From: Methylomusa anaerophila
GTDB taxonomy: Bacteria; Bacillota; Negativicutes; Sporomusales; Sporomusaceae
Assembly (NCBI RefSeq): GCF_003966895.1
Contig: NZ_AP018449.1
Span: 875,424-939,423 of the forward strand
Direction of reading: 5' to 3'
Length of the DNA stretch: 64,000 bases
Shown here: positions 37,636-45,295 of the stretch, one piece after another
Layout of the letters: the number at the start of each line of letters is the position of its first letter
Position numbering within the stretch: the stretch's first letter is position 1
Notes under the pieces: model-generated
The model's database searches: none
Seen by the model: only the letters and a program-made list of their open reading frames with translations
Told to the model about the DNA's origin: nothing
Position numbers and translations under genes: made by a program

Positions 37636-38589
37636 TTAGACCTTCACTACTTCAAGCCCTTGCCAGTCAAGAGTGCCTACCCCGAGCTGGGCGGCAGCGG
37701 CCAAGTGGCCGATGTCGGCAGGATTATGACCGAATAGGTTGGCTCCATAGGCGTCTACCGCCATCATGTCAGTGCTGAATATCACCTGATTCCACTCCCG
37801 GATGGGCCCCGGACCCATGGGGCCGTTGGCAGTAATGCCTCTGGTAGCATCAAGGATGGTAAGATGGGGCCGCCTAAAGGCAGCCAGCTCAGCGATCGTC
37901 TTGTTGAGATCGGTACGATGGAAGATACCCCGGTCCCATACCAAGCCCATCAGGTTCTTTAGGCCCATAGTCAGCTCGGTGCCGTCGTGATGCTTCAAAA
38001 TCGGAAAGTTGATGAATACATGGGCATCCAGCACATCCCGGGAATAGCTTGCGGTTTTAAGGATCTCACCGTTCATTGTCACCGACCGGTAGAAACGATC
38101 GGTCTGGCTGTTGATAATATAAACCTGACCGCCCGCCGCTGTCACCTCCTGGCGCATGCCGCTGTTCTCCAGGCACATCTGCCCATTGGTGAAAGTATGA
38201 TCGATAACCCGTACTTCCTTGGCCCGGGCGGCAAGGCACTGCTTCACCAGGGCCGCTACCAGCAACGCATTGGTGGTGGCAGCCTGGTCGGGTGTGCGAG
38301 GTACGCTGAAATTGGGTTTTATGACTACAATATTGCCCGGCTGGATGAACTTTTCGATACCGCCCAGCGCCTTAAGCCCTTTGTCCATGAGGGCGTTTGG
38401 ATCGGTGCCTTCGGCGACCACCAGTTTGGCCCGCTCGCCGGCTGCGGCTGCCGGATTTGACGGCTGAGGCCGGGAGGCTGGAGACGGAAGCTGCGGCTCC
38501 TGCGTTTTAGGCAGCCGGGCGGCACAACCGGCCAAGCCGATGGATAAACTTACATAAGCAGCATACTTAATAAACTCGCGTCTATCCAT
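37636..38589 (-). CDS. DUF362 lipoprotein with twin-arginine-type signal
   Basis: The 317-residue protein starts MDRREFIKYAAYVSLSIGLAGC, combining a Tat-like RR motif with a lipobox (LAGC). The rest is DUF362: VVIKPNFSVPRTPDQAATTN, VRVIDHTFTNG, VFINFPILKHHDGTELTMG, and AVDAYGANLFG. DUF362 members are linked to Fe-S proteins, but their chemistry is not settled. First gene of an operon with the fused polyferredoxin, so it probably works with it at the outer membrane face. AGGAGGT stands before the start. Confidence 0.82.
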   Translation of the reverse strand: MDRREFIKYAAYVSLSIGLAGCAARLPKTQEPQLPSPASRPQPSNPAAAAGERAKLVVAEGTDPNALMDKGLKALGGIEKFIQPGNIVVIKPNFSVPRTPDQAATTNALLVAALVKQCLAARAKEVRVIDHTFTNGQMCLENSGMRQEVTAAGGQVYIINSQTDRFYRSVTMNGEILKTASYSRDVLDAHVFINFPILKHHDGTELTMGLKNLMGLVWDRGIFHRTDLNKTIAELAAFRRPHLTILDATRGITANGPMGPGPIREWNQVIFSTDMMAVDAYGANLFGHNPADIGHLAAAAQLGVGTLDWQGLEVVKV

Positions 38590-38815
38590 AATAACTTACC
38601 TCCTAAACTAAAATCCCCGCTACGGCACAATTTTTTGTAAATACACCATCGTTATATCCAGCTTACACCTTCGAGTATGCTTGATGTCAATAAATTCTGG
38701 TTTTACTTTTTTCCCCTGGCTTGTCTTGCATGCAATCATCTCCAAACCAGTATACCATTTTTTCTTTCGGGGAACAATCAACAAACTGTCCCCTTGTCCC
38801 TAAAGGCATAAAGAT

Positions 38816-38844
38816 AAAGCTATCCCATCTTTTGAGACAGCTTT
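38816..38844 (-). terminator. Terminator of the hydCBA operon
   Basis: AAAGCT and AGCTTT arms with further pairing inside; lies 25 nt after the hydA stop. The minus-strand tail is TATCTTTATG, so it is of moderate strength. Confidence 0.6.
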
Positions 38845-38868
38845 CTTCTTTGGCAGCACCATATTATT

Positions 38869-40599
38869 TTAGTCGCACTGTGGGTGATGACCCCTGGGAG
38901 TGTAATGGGTATGCAGCAGTTCATGGGACTTGTGGCCTAGCGGTTTCTCAAGGAAATCGCGATACAGTTCCTGAACGGCCGGGTTCAGGTGGGACTTGCG
39001 CAGTTCCATGCGCTCATCTTCGCTGTACATGGCGTCGCACCGTTTTGAACAGATGGCAGGATCGCAGGAAATTGGCGCACCGCCGCCGCCGATACAGCCG
39101 CCGGGGCAGCACATAACTTCAATGAAGTGGTAGTCTGCTTCGCCGGTACGAATTTTATCCAATACGTTCCGGGCATTGCCCAAACCGTTGGTAATTGCCA
39201 CTTTTACATCCAGGTCGCCCACTTTAACAGTGGCTTCTTTTACGCCGGCCAGACCCCGGACTGCCTTGAAGTTGATGTCGTCCAGAGTTTTACCGCTGAC
39301 AACTTCGGACAGGGTGCGCAGGGCGGCTTCCGTTACACCGCCGGAAGTGCCGAAAATTTGCCCGGCGCCGGTACCAATACCCAACGGCGCATCGTACTGT
39401 TCATCCGGCAGATTACTTAAGTCAAATCTCGCCTGCTTGAACATGCGTCCCAGTTCCCGGGTGGTAAGTACCACGTCCACGTCCTGGTAACCGCTGCTGA
39501 ACATTTCCGGCCGGGTACACTCATACTTCTTGGCGGTGCAGGGCATGATTGAGACGCTGACGATATCAGACGGATTAATATCTATTTTTTGGGCATAGTA
39601 AGTCTTGGCCAGAGCGCCGAACATTTGCTGTGGCGACTTACAGGTGGAAAGGTGCGCTAAGAGATCAGGATAAAAATGTTCAATAAATTTGATCCAGCCC
39701 GGACTACAGGAGGTGATCATCGGCAGAGTGCCGCCCTTGTTAATTCGCTCCAGCAGTTCGTTACCCTCTTCCATGATCGTCAGGTCAGCGGAGAAGTTGG
39801 TGTCGAAAACCTTGTCAAAGCCTAGGCGCCGCAGTCCGGCAACCATCCGGCCGGTAGTAATTTCGCCCGGCTCGCCGCCTATTAGTTCGCCGATCTGTAC
39901 TCTAACGGCAGGCGCGGTTTGGACAATAACATGCTTTGTAGGATCGGCAAGCGCCGCCCACACTTTATCGGTATCGTCCTTTTCCTGGATAGCAGCGGTG
40001 GGACATACCAATGAACACTGGCCGCACTGAACGCATTCCATGTTGGCCAGGTTTTCATTGAAAGCCGGCGCAATAAGAGAGTTAAAGCCTCTGTTTTCAG
40101 CCGTAAGGGCCTTTACCGTCTGCACATTGGCACAGACGGCAACGCAACGGCGGCAGAGAACGCACTTGCGCGGATCTCTCTGGATTGCAGGGCTGGAAGT
40201 GTCCAGGGGATAGCCCGTTTTCTCGCCTTCGAACCGGATTTCCTTTATGCCAAATTCTTCGGCCAAATCTTGCAGTTCACAGTTTTTGTTGCGCACACAG
40301 GTAAGACACTCCATCGGATGGTCCGAAAGAATCAGTTCGAGAATCAGCTTACGAGTTTGAATAACTTCCGGCGTGGCGGTGCGAACAACCATTCCTTCGG
40401 CAACCGGCGCCACACAGGCGGGTACTAAGGTTCTGGCGCCTTGAACTTCTACCAGACAAATCCGGCAGGCACCGATGACATTGATGTCCTTCAGGTAGCA
40501 AAGGGTCGGTATATTGATTCCCAATTTTTGTGCGGCCGTAAGAATGGTACTTCCTTCTTCCACCGCTATTGTCTGGTTGTCAATTGTCAATGTTATCAT
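38869..40599 (-). CDS. hydA: [FeFe] hydrogenase catalytic subunit, copy 1
   Basis: The 576-residue protein has a NuoG-like front: 2Fe-2S cysteines C34, C45, C48, C62; His94-Cys98-Cys101-Cys107 4Fe-4S site; two 4Fe-4S ferredoxin motifs at 146-156 and 189-199. The H-cluster domain follows with L1 TSCSPGW (298), L2 MPCTAKKYE (353) and L3 CCPGGC (497-502). This is the layout of NAD(P)-linked multimeric hydrogenases (HydA/HndD). It interconverts H2 and protons, passing electrons to HydB/HydC. L3 has an extra cysteine (C497) where copy 2 has alanine. It is third in hydC-hydB-hydA. Confidence 0.95.
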   Translation of the reverse strand: MITLTIDNQTIAVEEGSTILTAAQKLGINIPTLCYLKDINVIGACRICLVEVQGARTLVPACVAPVAEGMVVRTATPEVIQTRKLILELILSDHPMECLTCVRNKNCELQDLAEEFGIKEIRFEGEKTGYPLDTSSPAIQRDPRKCVLCRRCVAVCANVQTVKALTAENRGFNSLIAPAFNENLANMECVQCGQCSLVCPTAAIQEKDDTDKVWAALADPTKHVIVQTAPAVRVQIGELIGGEPGEITTGRMVAGLRRLGFDKVFDTNFSADLTIMEEGNELLERINKGGTLPMITSCSPGWIKFIEHFYPDLLAHLSTCKSPQQMFGALAKTYYAQKIDINPSDIVSVSIMPCTAKKYECTRPEMFSSGYQDVDVVLTTRELGRMFKQARFDLSNLPDEQYDAPLGIGTGAGQIFGTSGGVTEAALRTLSEVVSGKTLDDINFKAVRGLAGVKEATVKVGDLDVKVAITNGLGNARNVLDKIRTGEADYHFIEVMCCPGGCIGGGGAPISCDPAICSKRCDAMYSEDERMELRKSHLNPAVQELYRDFLEKPLGHKSHELLHTHYTPRGHHPQCD

Positions 40600-40666
40600 T
40601 CTTTAATTTCCCCCCAAACTCCCGTATTTTAAATATTTTCCGGATTAAAAGCGGCGGGAGCGGCTT

Positions 40667-42370
40667 TTATTCCTTAAAATCGCAAACCTGGGCAGCACAT
40701 TTGTGTTCCTTGATATGATCCTCATATTCACTCCGAAAGTGGTGAATAGTGCTCAGAATGGGGTTGGGCGCAGTCTGTCCCAAACCACATAGAGCCGCCG
40801 ACTTCATCATATGGCCTATTTCTTGCAGGAGCTCAATGTCGCCTTCTCTTCCCTCGCCGGCAGTGATGCGCTCCAGTATTTCCATCATCCGTTTGGTGCC
40901 AAGCCGGCAGGGCGTACATTTGCCGCAGGACTCGTCCACGCAGAACTCCATAAAGAACTTGGCGATGTCCACCATACAGCTGTCTTCATCCATGACGATC
41001 ATGCCGCCGGAACCCATGATTGCGCCTAATGCGTTAAGAGAGTCATAATCCACCGGGGTGTCAAGGTAAGCTTCCGGAATACAGCCGCCGGACGGACCAC
41101 CGGTCTGGACGGCTTTAAATTTTTTATTACGCTGAATGCCGCCGCCGATATCGAAGACTATTTCCCGTAAAGTGGTGCCCATAGGCACTTCCACAATACC
41201 GGTGTTGTTGATTTTACCGGCCAGGGCGAAAACTTTGGTCCCTTTGCTCCTCTCGGTACCAATGCCGGCGTACCAGTCCGCACCCTTCAGAACGATTTCC
41301 GAAATATTGGCCCAGGTTTCAACATTGTTTAGAACGGTAGGTTTACCCCAGACACCTGAGTTGGCCGGGAATGGCGGTCTGGGCCGCGGCTCGCCGCGCT
41401 TGCCTTCAATGGAAGTCAGCAGCGCCGTTTCTTCGCCGCAAACGAAGGCGCCGGCGCCAATCCGGATTTCGATGTCAAAGTTAAACCCGGAGCCAAAAAT
41501 ATCCTTGCCTAAGAGACCCCATTCACGCGCCTTTTTAATGGCGACTTCCAATCTTTCAATAGCCAGCGGGTATTCGGCCCGTACATAGACATAGCCTTGT
41601 TCTGCCCCGACAGCGCGGCCGCAGATGGTCATGCCTTCAATAATGCTGTGGGGATCGCCCTCCAGGACGGACCTGTCCATAAACGCGCCCGGGTCACCTT
41701 CGTCACCATTGCAGGCTACGTATTTGAGATAGCCGGCAGCCGCCGCGGTAAAACCCCACTTCGTGCCGGTGGAGAAGCCACCGCCGCCCCGGCCGCGAAG
41801 ACCGGATTTTTTTACCACGTCAATAATATCCGCCGGCTGCATTTGGGTAATGGCCTTCCCCAGCGCCGCATAACCGTCCCTGGCGATATAATCCTCAATA
41901 GAGGTTGGATCAATATTAAAATTGTTGCGTAAAACAATCTTATGCTGTTTTTTGAACAAGTCGATATCGTAAACACAGGGAGTTGGTTCTTTGGAGCCGA
42001 GAGTCCTGTACAGCAGCCGCGATATCAGATTGCCCTTCAGGATGTGTTCCGTCACGATCTCTTCGGCATCTTTAGGCTTTAACCTGCGGTAAAAGGTAGC
42101 CTGGGGATAAATAACGGCGACCGGACCCATGTCGCATGGTCCCATACAGCCGGTTAAGATAATCTGAACCTGATCGGCGATCCCGTGTTTGGCGAGAGCT
42201 TCTTTCATGGCGTCCACAACATCGGTACATTTGGAAGAAATACACCCCGCGCCGCCACACATCATAATATGGGCTTTCTCAGTTGGCGACGGGACACCAT
42301 CCCGGATTTTAAGTGCTTCCCGCCTAGTGTCTTTAATCTTTGCCAGTTCGTCCAAAGACTTTATCTTCAC
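40667..42370 (-). CDS. hydB: NADH-binding hydrogenase subunit HydB, copy 1
   Basis: The 567-residue NuoF-like protein has an N-terminal thioredoxin-like 2Fe-2S domain (MCGGAGCISSKC, TGCMGPCDMGP), the FMN and NADH site (RGRGGGGFSTGTKW, GDEGDPGAFMDRSVLEGDPH) and the N3-type 4Fe-4S site (ESCGKCTPCRLGTKRM, LCGLGQTAPNP). It ends at EHKCAAQVCDFKE, without the two-cluster ferredoxin module many bifurcating HydB proteins carry. GTG start with GGAGG 9 nt upstream. It moves electrons between NAD(H) and HydA in the cytoplasm. Confidence 0.93.
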   Translation of the reverse strand: MKIKSLDELAKIKDTRREALKIRDGVPSPTEKAHIMMCGGAGCISSKCTDVVDAMKEALAKHGIADQVQIILTGCMGPCDMGPVAVIYPQATFYRRLKPKDAEEIVTEHILKGNLISRLLYRTLGSKEPTPCVYDIDLFKKQHKIVLRNNFNIDPTSIEDYIARDGYAALGKAITQMQPADIIDVVKKSGLRGRGGGGFSTGTKWGFTAAAAGYLKYVACNGDEGDPGAFMDRSVLEGDPHSIIEGMTICGRAVGAEQGYVYVRAEYPLAIERLEVAIKKAREWGLLGKDIFGSGFNFDIEIRIGAGAFVCGEETALLTSIEGKRGEPRPRPPFPANSGVWGKPTVLNNVETWANISEIVLKGADWYAGIGTERSKGTKVFALAGKINNTGIVEVPMGTTLREIVFDIGGGIQRNKKFKAVQTGGPSGGCIPEAYLDTPVDYDSLNALGAIMGSGGMIVMDEDSCMVDIAKFFMEFCVDESCGKCTPCRLGTKRMMEILERITAGEGREGDIELLQEIGHMMKSAALCGLGQTAPNPILSTIHHFRSEYEDHIKEHKCAAQVCDFKE

Positions 42371-42430
42371 TTAGTCACACCTCCGTTTAAATCCTGCAAC
42401 TAGCCGCTATCCGCTGTCCGCAATCCGGTC

Positions 42431-42922
42431 TTACTTGTATTCTCCCAGCACGGCCGGAATAAGTTCCGGCGTCAAGCGGCCGTGAACATCCTTGCCGTCC
42501 ATAATTACGGCAGGCGCCAAACCACAGGCGCCGATGCAGCGCACCAATTCCACCGTAAACCGGCTGTCCTCGGTAGTCTGTCCAGGCTTGACCCCCAATA
42601 CTTCTCTAAGGGTTTTAACAATCATTTGACTGCCTTTAACGTAGCAGGCTGTTCCAGCGCAAACGCTGACCTTATGCCGGCCCTTCGGAATCAGGGAGAA
42701 GAAAGCATAAAACGTGCAAACGCCATAAACTTCTTGCAACGATAACCCTAAACCTTGGGCAATTCTAACCTGAACCCATTTCGGCAGATAACCCACAAGG
42801 TTCTGAGCCTTGGTCAACACCTGGATCAACCCGCTGGGCTGCCCCCTGTACTCATCAATAACCTTATCCAATTGTTTGGTCAATTCATCTTCGCCGTTGC
42901 AAACACATACGCATGTTTCCAT
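42431..42922 (-). CDS. hydC: NuoE-like hydrogenase subunit HydC
   Basis: The 163-residue protein has the thioredoxin-like fold with four 2Fe-2S ligands: SVCAGTACYVKG (C-x4-C) and VRCIGACGLAP (C-x3-C). The front helix bundle (GQPSGLIQVLTKAQNLVGYLP) matches NuoE/HydC. It passes electrons between HydB and HydA. First gene of the operon; AAGGAGG before ATG 42922. No second hydC accompanies the other hydBA copy. Confidence 0.93.
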   Translation of the reverse strand: METCVCVCNGEDELTKQLDKVIDEYRGQPSGLIQVLTKAQNLVGYLPKWVQVRIAQGLGLSLQEVYGVCTFYAFFSLIPKGRHKVSVCAGTACYVKGSQMIVKTLREVLGVKPGQTTEDSRFTVELVRCIGACGLAPAVIMDGKDVHGRLTPELIPAVLGEYK

Positions 42923-42954
42923 AAGTCTATTCCTCCTTACTTTTGCTAACTATT

Positions 42955-42983
42955 AGTTTAACCCATTCTTCACGTGTGGTCAA
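42955..42983 (-). promoter_or_regulatory. Sigma-A-type promoter of hydCBA
   Basis: Minus strand TTGACC (42978-42983), 17-nt spacer, TAAACT (42955-42960), about 30 nt before the hydC start and downstream of a terminator. Confidence 0.7.
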
Positions 42984-42996
42984 TATATTCACCCAT

Positions 42997-43037
42997 AAAA
43001 AAAGAAGAGGGTGGTTTATATCCCCCATCTTCTTTTT
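42997..43037 (-). terminator. Terminator upstream of the hydCBA promoter
   Basis: On the minus strand AAAAAGAAGA-t-GGG pairs with CCC-TCTTCTTTTT and continues into T. It separates the downstream hydCBA unit from the upstream hydBA copy. Confidence 0.75.
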
Positions 43038-43217
43038 GAATATTTCGCATAAATCAAGAGAATTATCACGATATTTATATAGTTTTTTTTTTGCAATTTT
43101 TTTAATGTTATCAAAATTATCGCAATTAAAAACTAAATAGACATGAAGTGATGAACTGATAAAATAGCAAAAAATTCATGTCATTTATATCATATTTTTC
43201 TACTATATATGTCATAT

Positions 43218-43319
43218 GTCGCATTAAAAATTAATATCCGGGTATTAGGATGCTGAAGTTAAGCGGCAGCGTCGAAGCATTCCTAATACCCGGATATAAT
43301 TTCAATTCTTTAATGCGAC
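43218..43319. repeat. 102-bp nested palindromic element
   Basis: Outer arms GTCGCATTAAA (43218-43228) and TTTAATGCGAC (43309-43319) are perfect. Inner arms ATATCCGGGTATTAGGA (43234-43250) and TCCTAATACCCGGATAT (43281-43297) are a perfect 17-bp pair. The centre is a ~30-nt loop. No coding content and no T-run: a MITE/REP-like unit or a structured RNA. Confidence 0.85.
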
Positions 43320-43360
43320 CCAATAAATAGGCGAAATTTCTCACCTATTTCCTAGTCATT

Positions 43361-43521
43361 AGTGGACTGCCAAGTCTAAAAATGTTGATGCATTCGCGGT
43401 CTTTTTCCGCAATGCTTCGTTGGCGTCGGCTTACATATTCTCGATATGCGCGCCTCCTTCGCCTTGCCTTGCGAAAAAATCCTCGCGAATGCATCTAGCC
43501 TTTTAAACTTGACAGCCCACT
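43361..43521. repeat. 161-bp long inverted repeat after hydA copy 2
   Basis: Outer arms 43361-43381 and 43501-43521 match at 18 of 21 positions (the three differences keep G-U pairing in RNA). GATGCATTCGCG (43387-43398) and CGCGAATGCATC (43484-43495) form a perfect inner pair. The right arm overlaps the hydA stop codon. Confidence 0.8.
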
Positions 43522-45250
43522 AGTCACATTTTGGATATTGATTTCTCGGTGTGTAGTGCGTGTGCAACAACTCATGGGACTTGTCGCTGAGCGGCTTTTC
43601 AAGAAACTCGGCGTACAGTTTCTTAATGGCCGGGTTATCATGGGACTTACGCAGGACCATGCCCGCATCCTCTGTATAAATGGCGTCGATGCGCTTAAGA
43701 CGGATCTCGTTGCTGGTCGGGATAGGTCCGCCGCCGCCGCCGATACAACCGCCGGGGCAGGCCATAACTTCAATAAAGTGGTAGTCGGCTTCACCGGCGC
43801 GGATTTTCTCCAGTACTTTACGGGCATTGCCCAAAGCATTAATAATTGCCACCTTTAACTGTAAATTACCCAACTGAAGGGTGGCTTCTTTCACCCCGGC
43901 AAGCCCCCGGCAGACCGTAAAATTAATATTTTTAAGTTCTTTACCGGTAACCATTTCACAGACGGTCCGCAAGGTGGCTTCCATCACCCCGCCGGAAGCG
44001 CCAAAAATCTGGCCGGCACCGGTAGTAATTCCCAGCGGCGCATCGTATTCTTCTTCCGGCAGGTTGATAACGTCAAATCTGGCCTGTTTAAACATGCGGC
44101 CCAATTCACGAGTGGTGAGCACCACATCCACGTCTTGGTAACCGCTGCTAAACATTTCCGGTCGGCTGCACTCGAACTTCTTGGCGGTGCAGGGCATAAC
44201 CGAAACACAAACAATATTAGCCGGATCAATGTTTACTTTTTTAGCGTAGTAAGTCTTGGCCAGAGCGCCGAACATCTGCTGGGGCGACTTACAGGTGGAA
44301 AGGTGCGGCAGCAGATCCGGGTAAAAGTGCTCGATAAACTTTACCCAGCCAGGGCTGCATGAAGTGATCATCGGCAAAAGATCACCGGTGTTGATCCGCC
44401 GCAACAGCTCATTTCCTTCTTCCATGACGGTCACATCGGCACTAAAGTTGGTGTCGAATACTTTGTGGAAGCCTAAGCGGCGCAGCCCGGCAACCATTTG
44501 GCCGGTAACGATGCTCCCCGGCTCGGCTCCCATAATTTCACCGATCTGCAGCCTGACAGACGGCGCGGTCTGCACAATAACGTGCTTATTGGGATCGGCC
44601 AGAGCAGCCCAGACTTTGTCCACATCATTTTTCTCTTGAATAGCGCCGGTGGGACATACCAGGGAGCATTGACCGCATTGAACGCATTCCATATTTGCCA
44701 GCCGCTCGTTGAAAGCAGGGGCGATAACGGCATCAAAACCTTTGTTGTCGGCAGTAAGAGCATTTACGGTCTGAATATTGCCGCAGACGGAAATACACCG
44801 GCGGCAGAGGATACACTTACGCGGATCTCTTTGGATGGCGGGACTTGAATCATCGATGGTATGGGACGTTTTTGCGCCTTCAAAACGAATATCCGTCACG
44901 CCAAATTCTTCCGCCAGCTTTTGTAGTTCACAGTTCTGATTCCGTACACATTTCAGGCATTCCATGGGGTGGTCCGAAAGAATCAGTTCTAAAACAAACT
45001 TGCGAGCTTTTATAACCGCCGGCGTGGCGGTACGAACAACCATCCCCTCGTCAACCGGCGCCACGCAAGCAGGTATTAAGGTCCTGGCGCCTTGAACCTC
45101 CACTACGCAAATCCGGCAGGCGCCAACGACATTGATATCCTTCAGGTAACACAGCGTCGGGATATTGAATCCCGCTTTTTGCGCCGCCTCTAGAATGGTG
45201 CTTCCTGCTTTTACCGTTACTGTCTGGTTATCAATGGTCAATGTTATCAT
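43520..45250 (-). CDS. hydA: [FeFe] hydrogenase catalytic subunit, copy 2
   Basis: Same 576-residue length and motif order as copy 1 (2Fe-2S, His-Cys 4Fe-4S, two ferredoxin clusters, L1 TSCSPGW, L2 MPCTAKKFE, L3 ACPGGC), and alike along the whole length, roughly four residues in five by eye. L3 has the usual alanine before the ligand cysteine. ATG 45250 lies 10 nt after GGAGGGG; the ATG at 45268 is part of that site. It forms an operon with hydB copy 2 (45 nt gap). It must borrow HydC from the other operon or work without it. Confidence 0.95.
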   Translation of the reverse strand: MITLTIDNQTVTVKAGSTILEAAQKAGFNIPTLCYLKDINVVGACRICVVEVQGARTLIPACVAPVDEGMVVRTATPAVIKARKFVLELILSDHPMECLKCVRNQNCELQKLAEEFGVTDIRFEGAKTSHTIDDSSPAIQRDPRKCILCRRCISVCGNIQTVNALTADNKGFDAVIAPAFNERLANMECVQCGQCSLVCPTGAIQEKNDVDKVWAALADPNKHVIVQTAPSVRLQIGEIMGAEPGSIVTGQMVAGLRRLGFHKVFDTNFSADVTVMEEGNELLRRINTGDLLPMITSCSPGWVKFIEHFYPDLLPHLSTCKSPQQMFGALAKTYYAKKVNIDPANIVCVSVMPCTAKKFECSRPEMFSSGYQDVDVVLTTRELGRMFKQARFDVINLPEEEYDAPLGITTGAGQIFGASGGVMEATLRTVCEMVTGKELKNINFTVCRGLAGVKEATLQLGNLQLKVAIINALGNARKVLEKIRAGEADYHFIEVMACPGGCIGGGGGPIPTSNEIRLKRIDAIYTEDAGMVLRKSHDNPAIKKLYAEFLEKPLSDKSHELLHTHYTPRNQYPKCD

Positions 45251-45295
45251 TTTCAATTTCCCCTCCAAACTCCCGGAATAACTGTCGAAGCGGTT

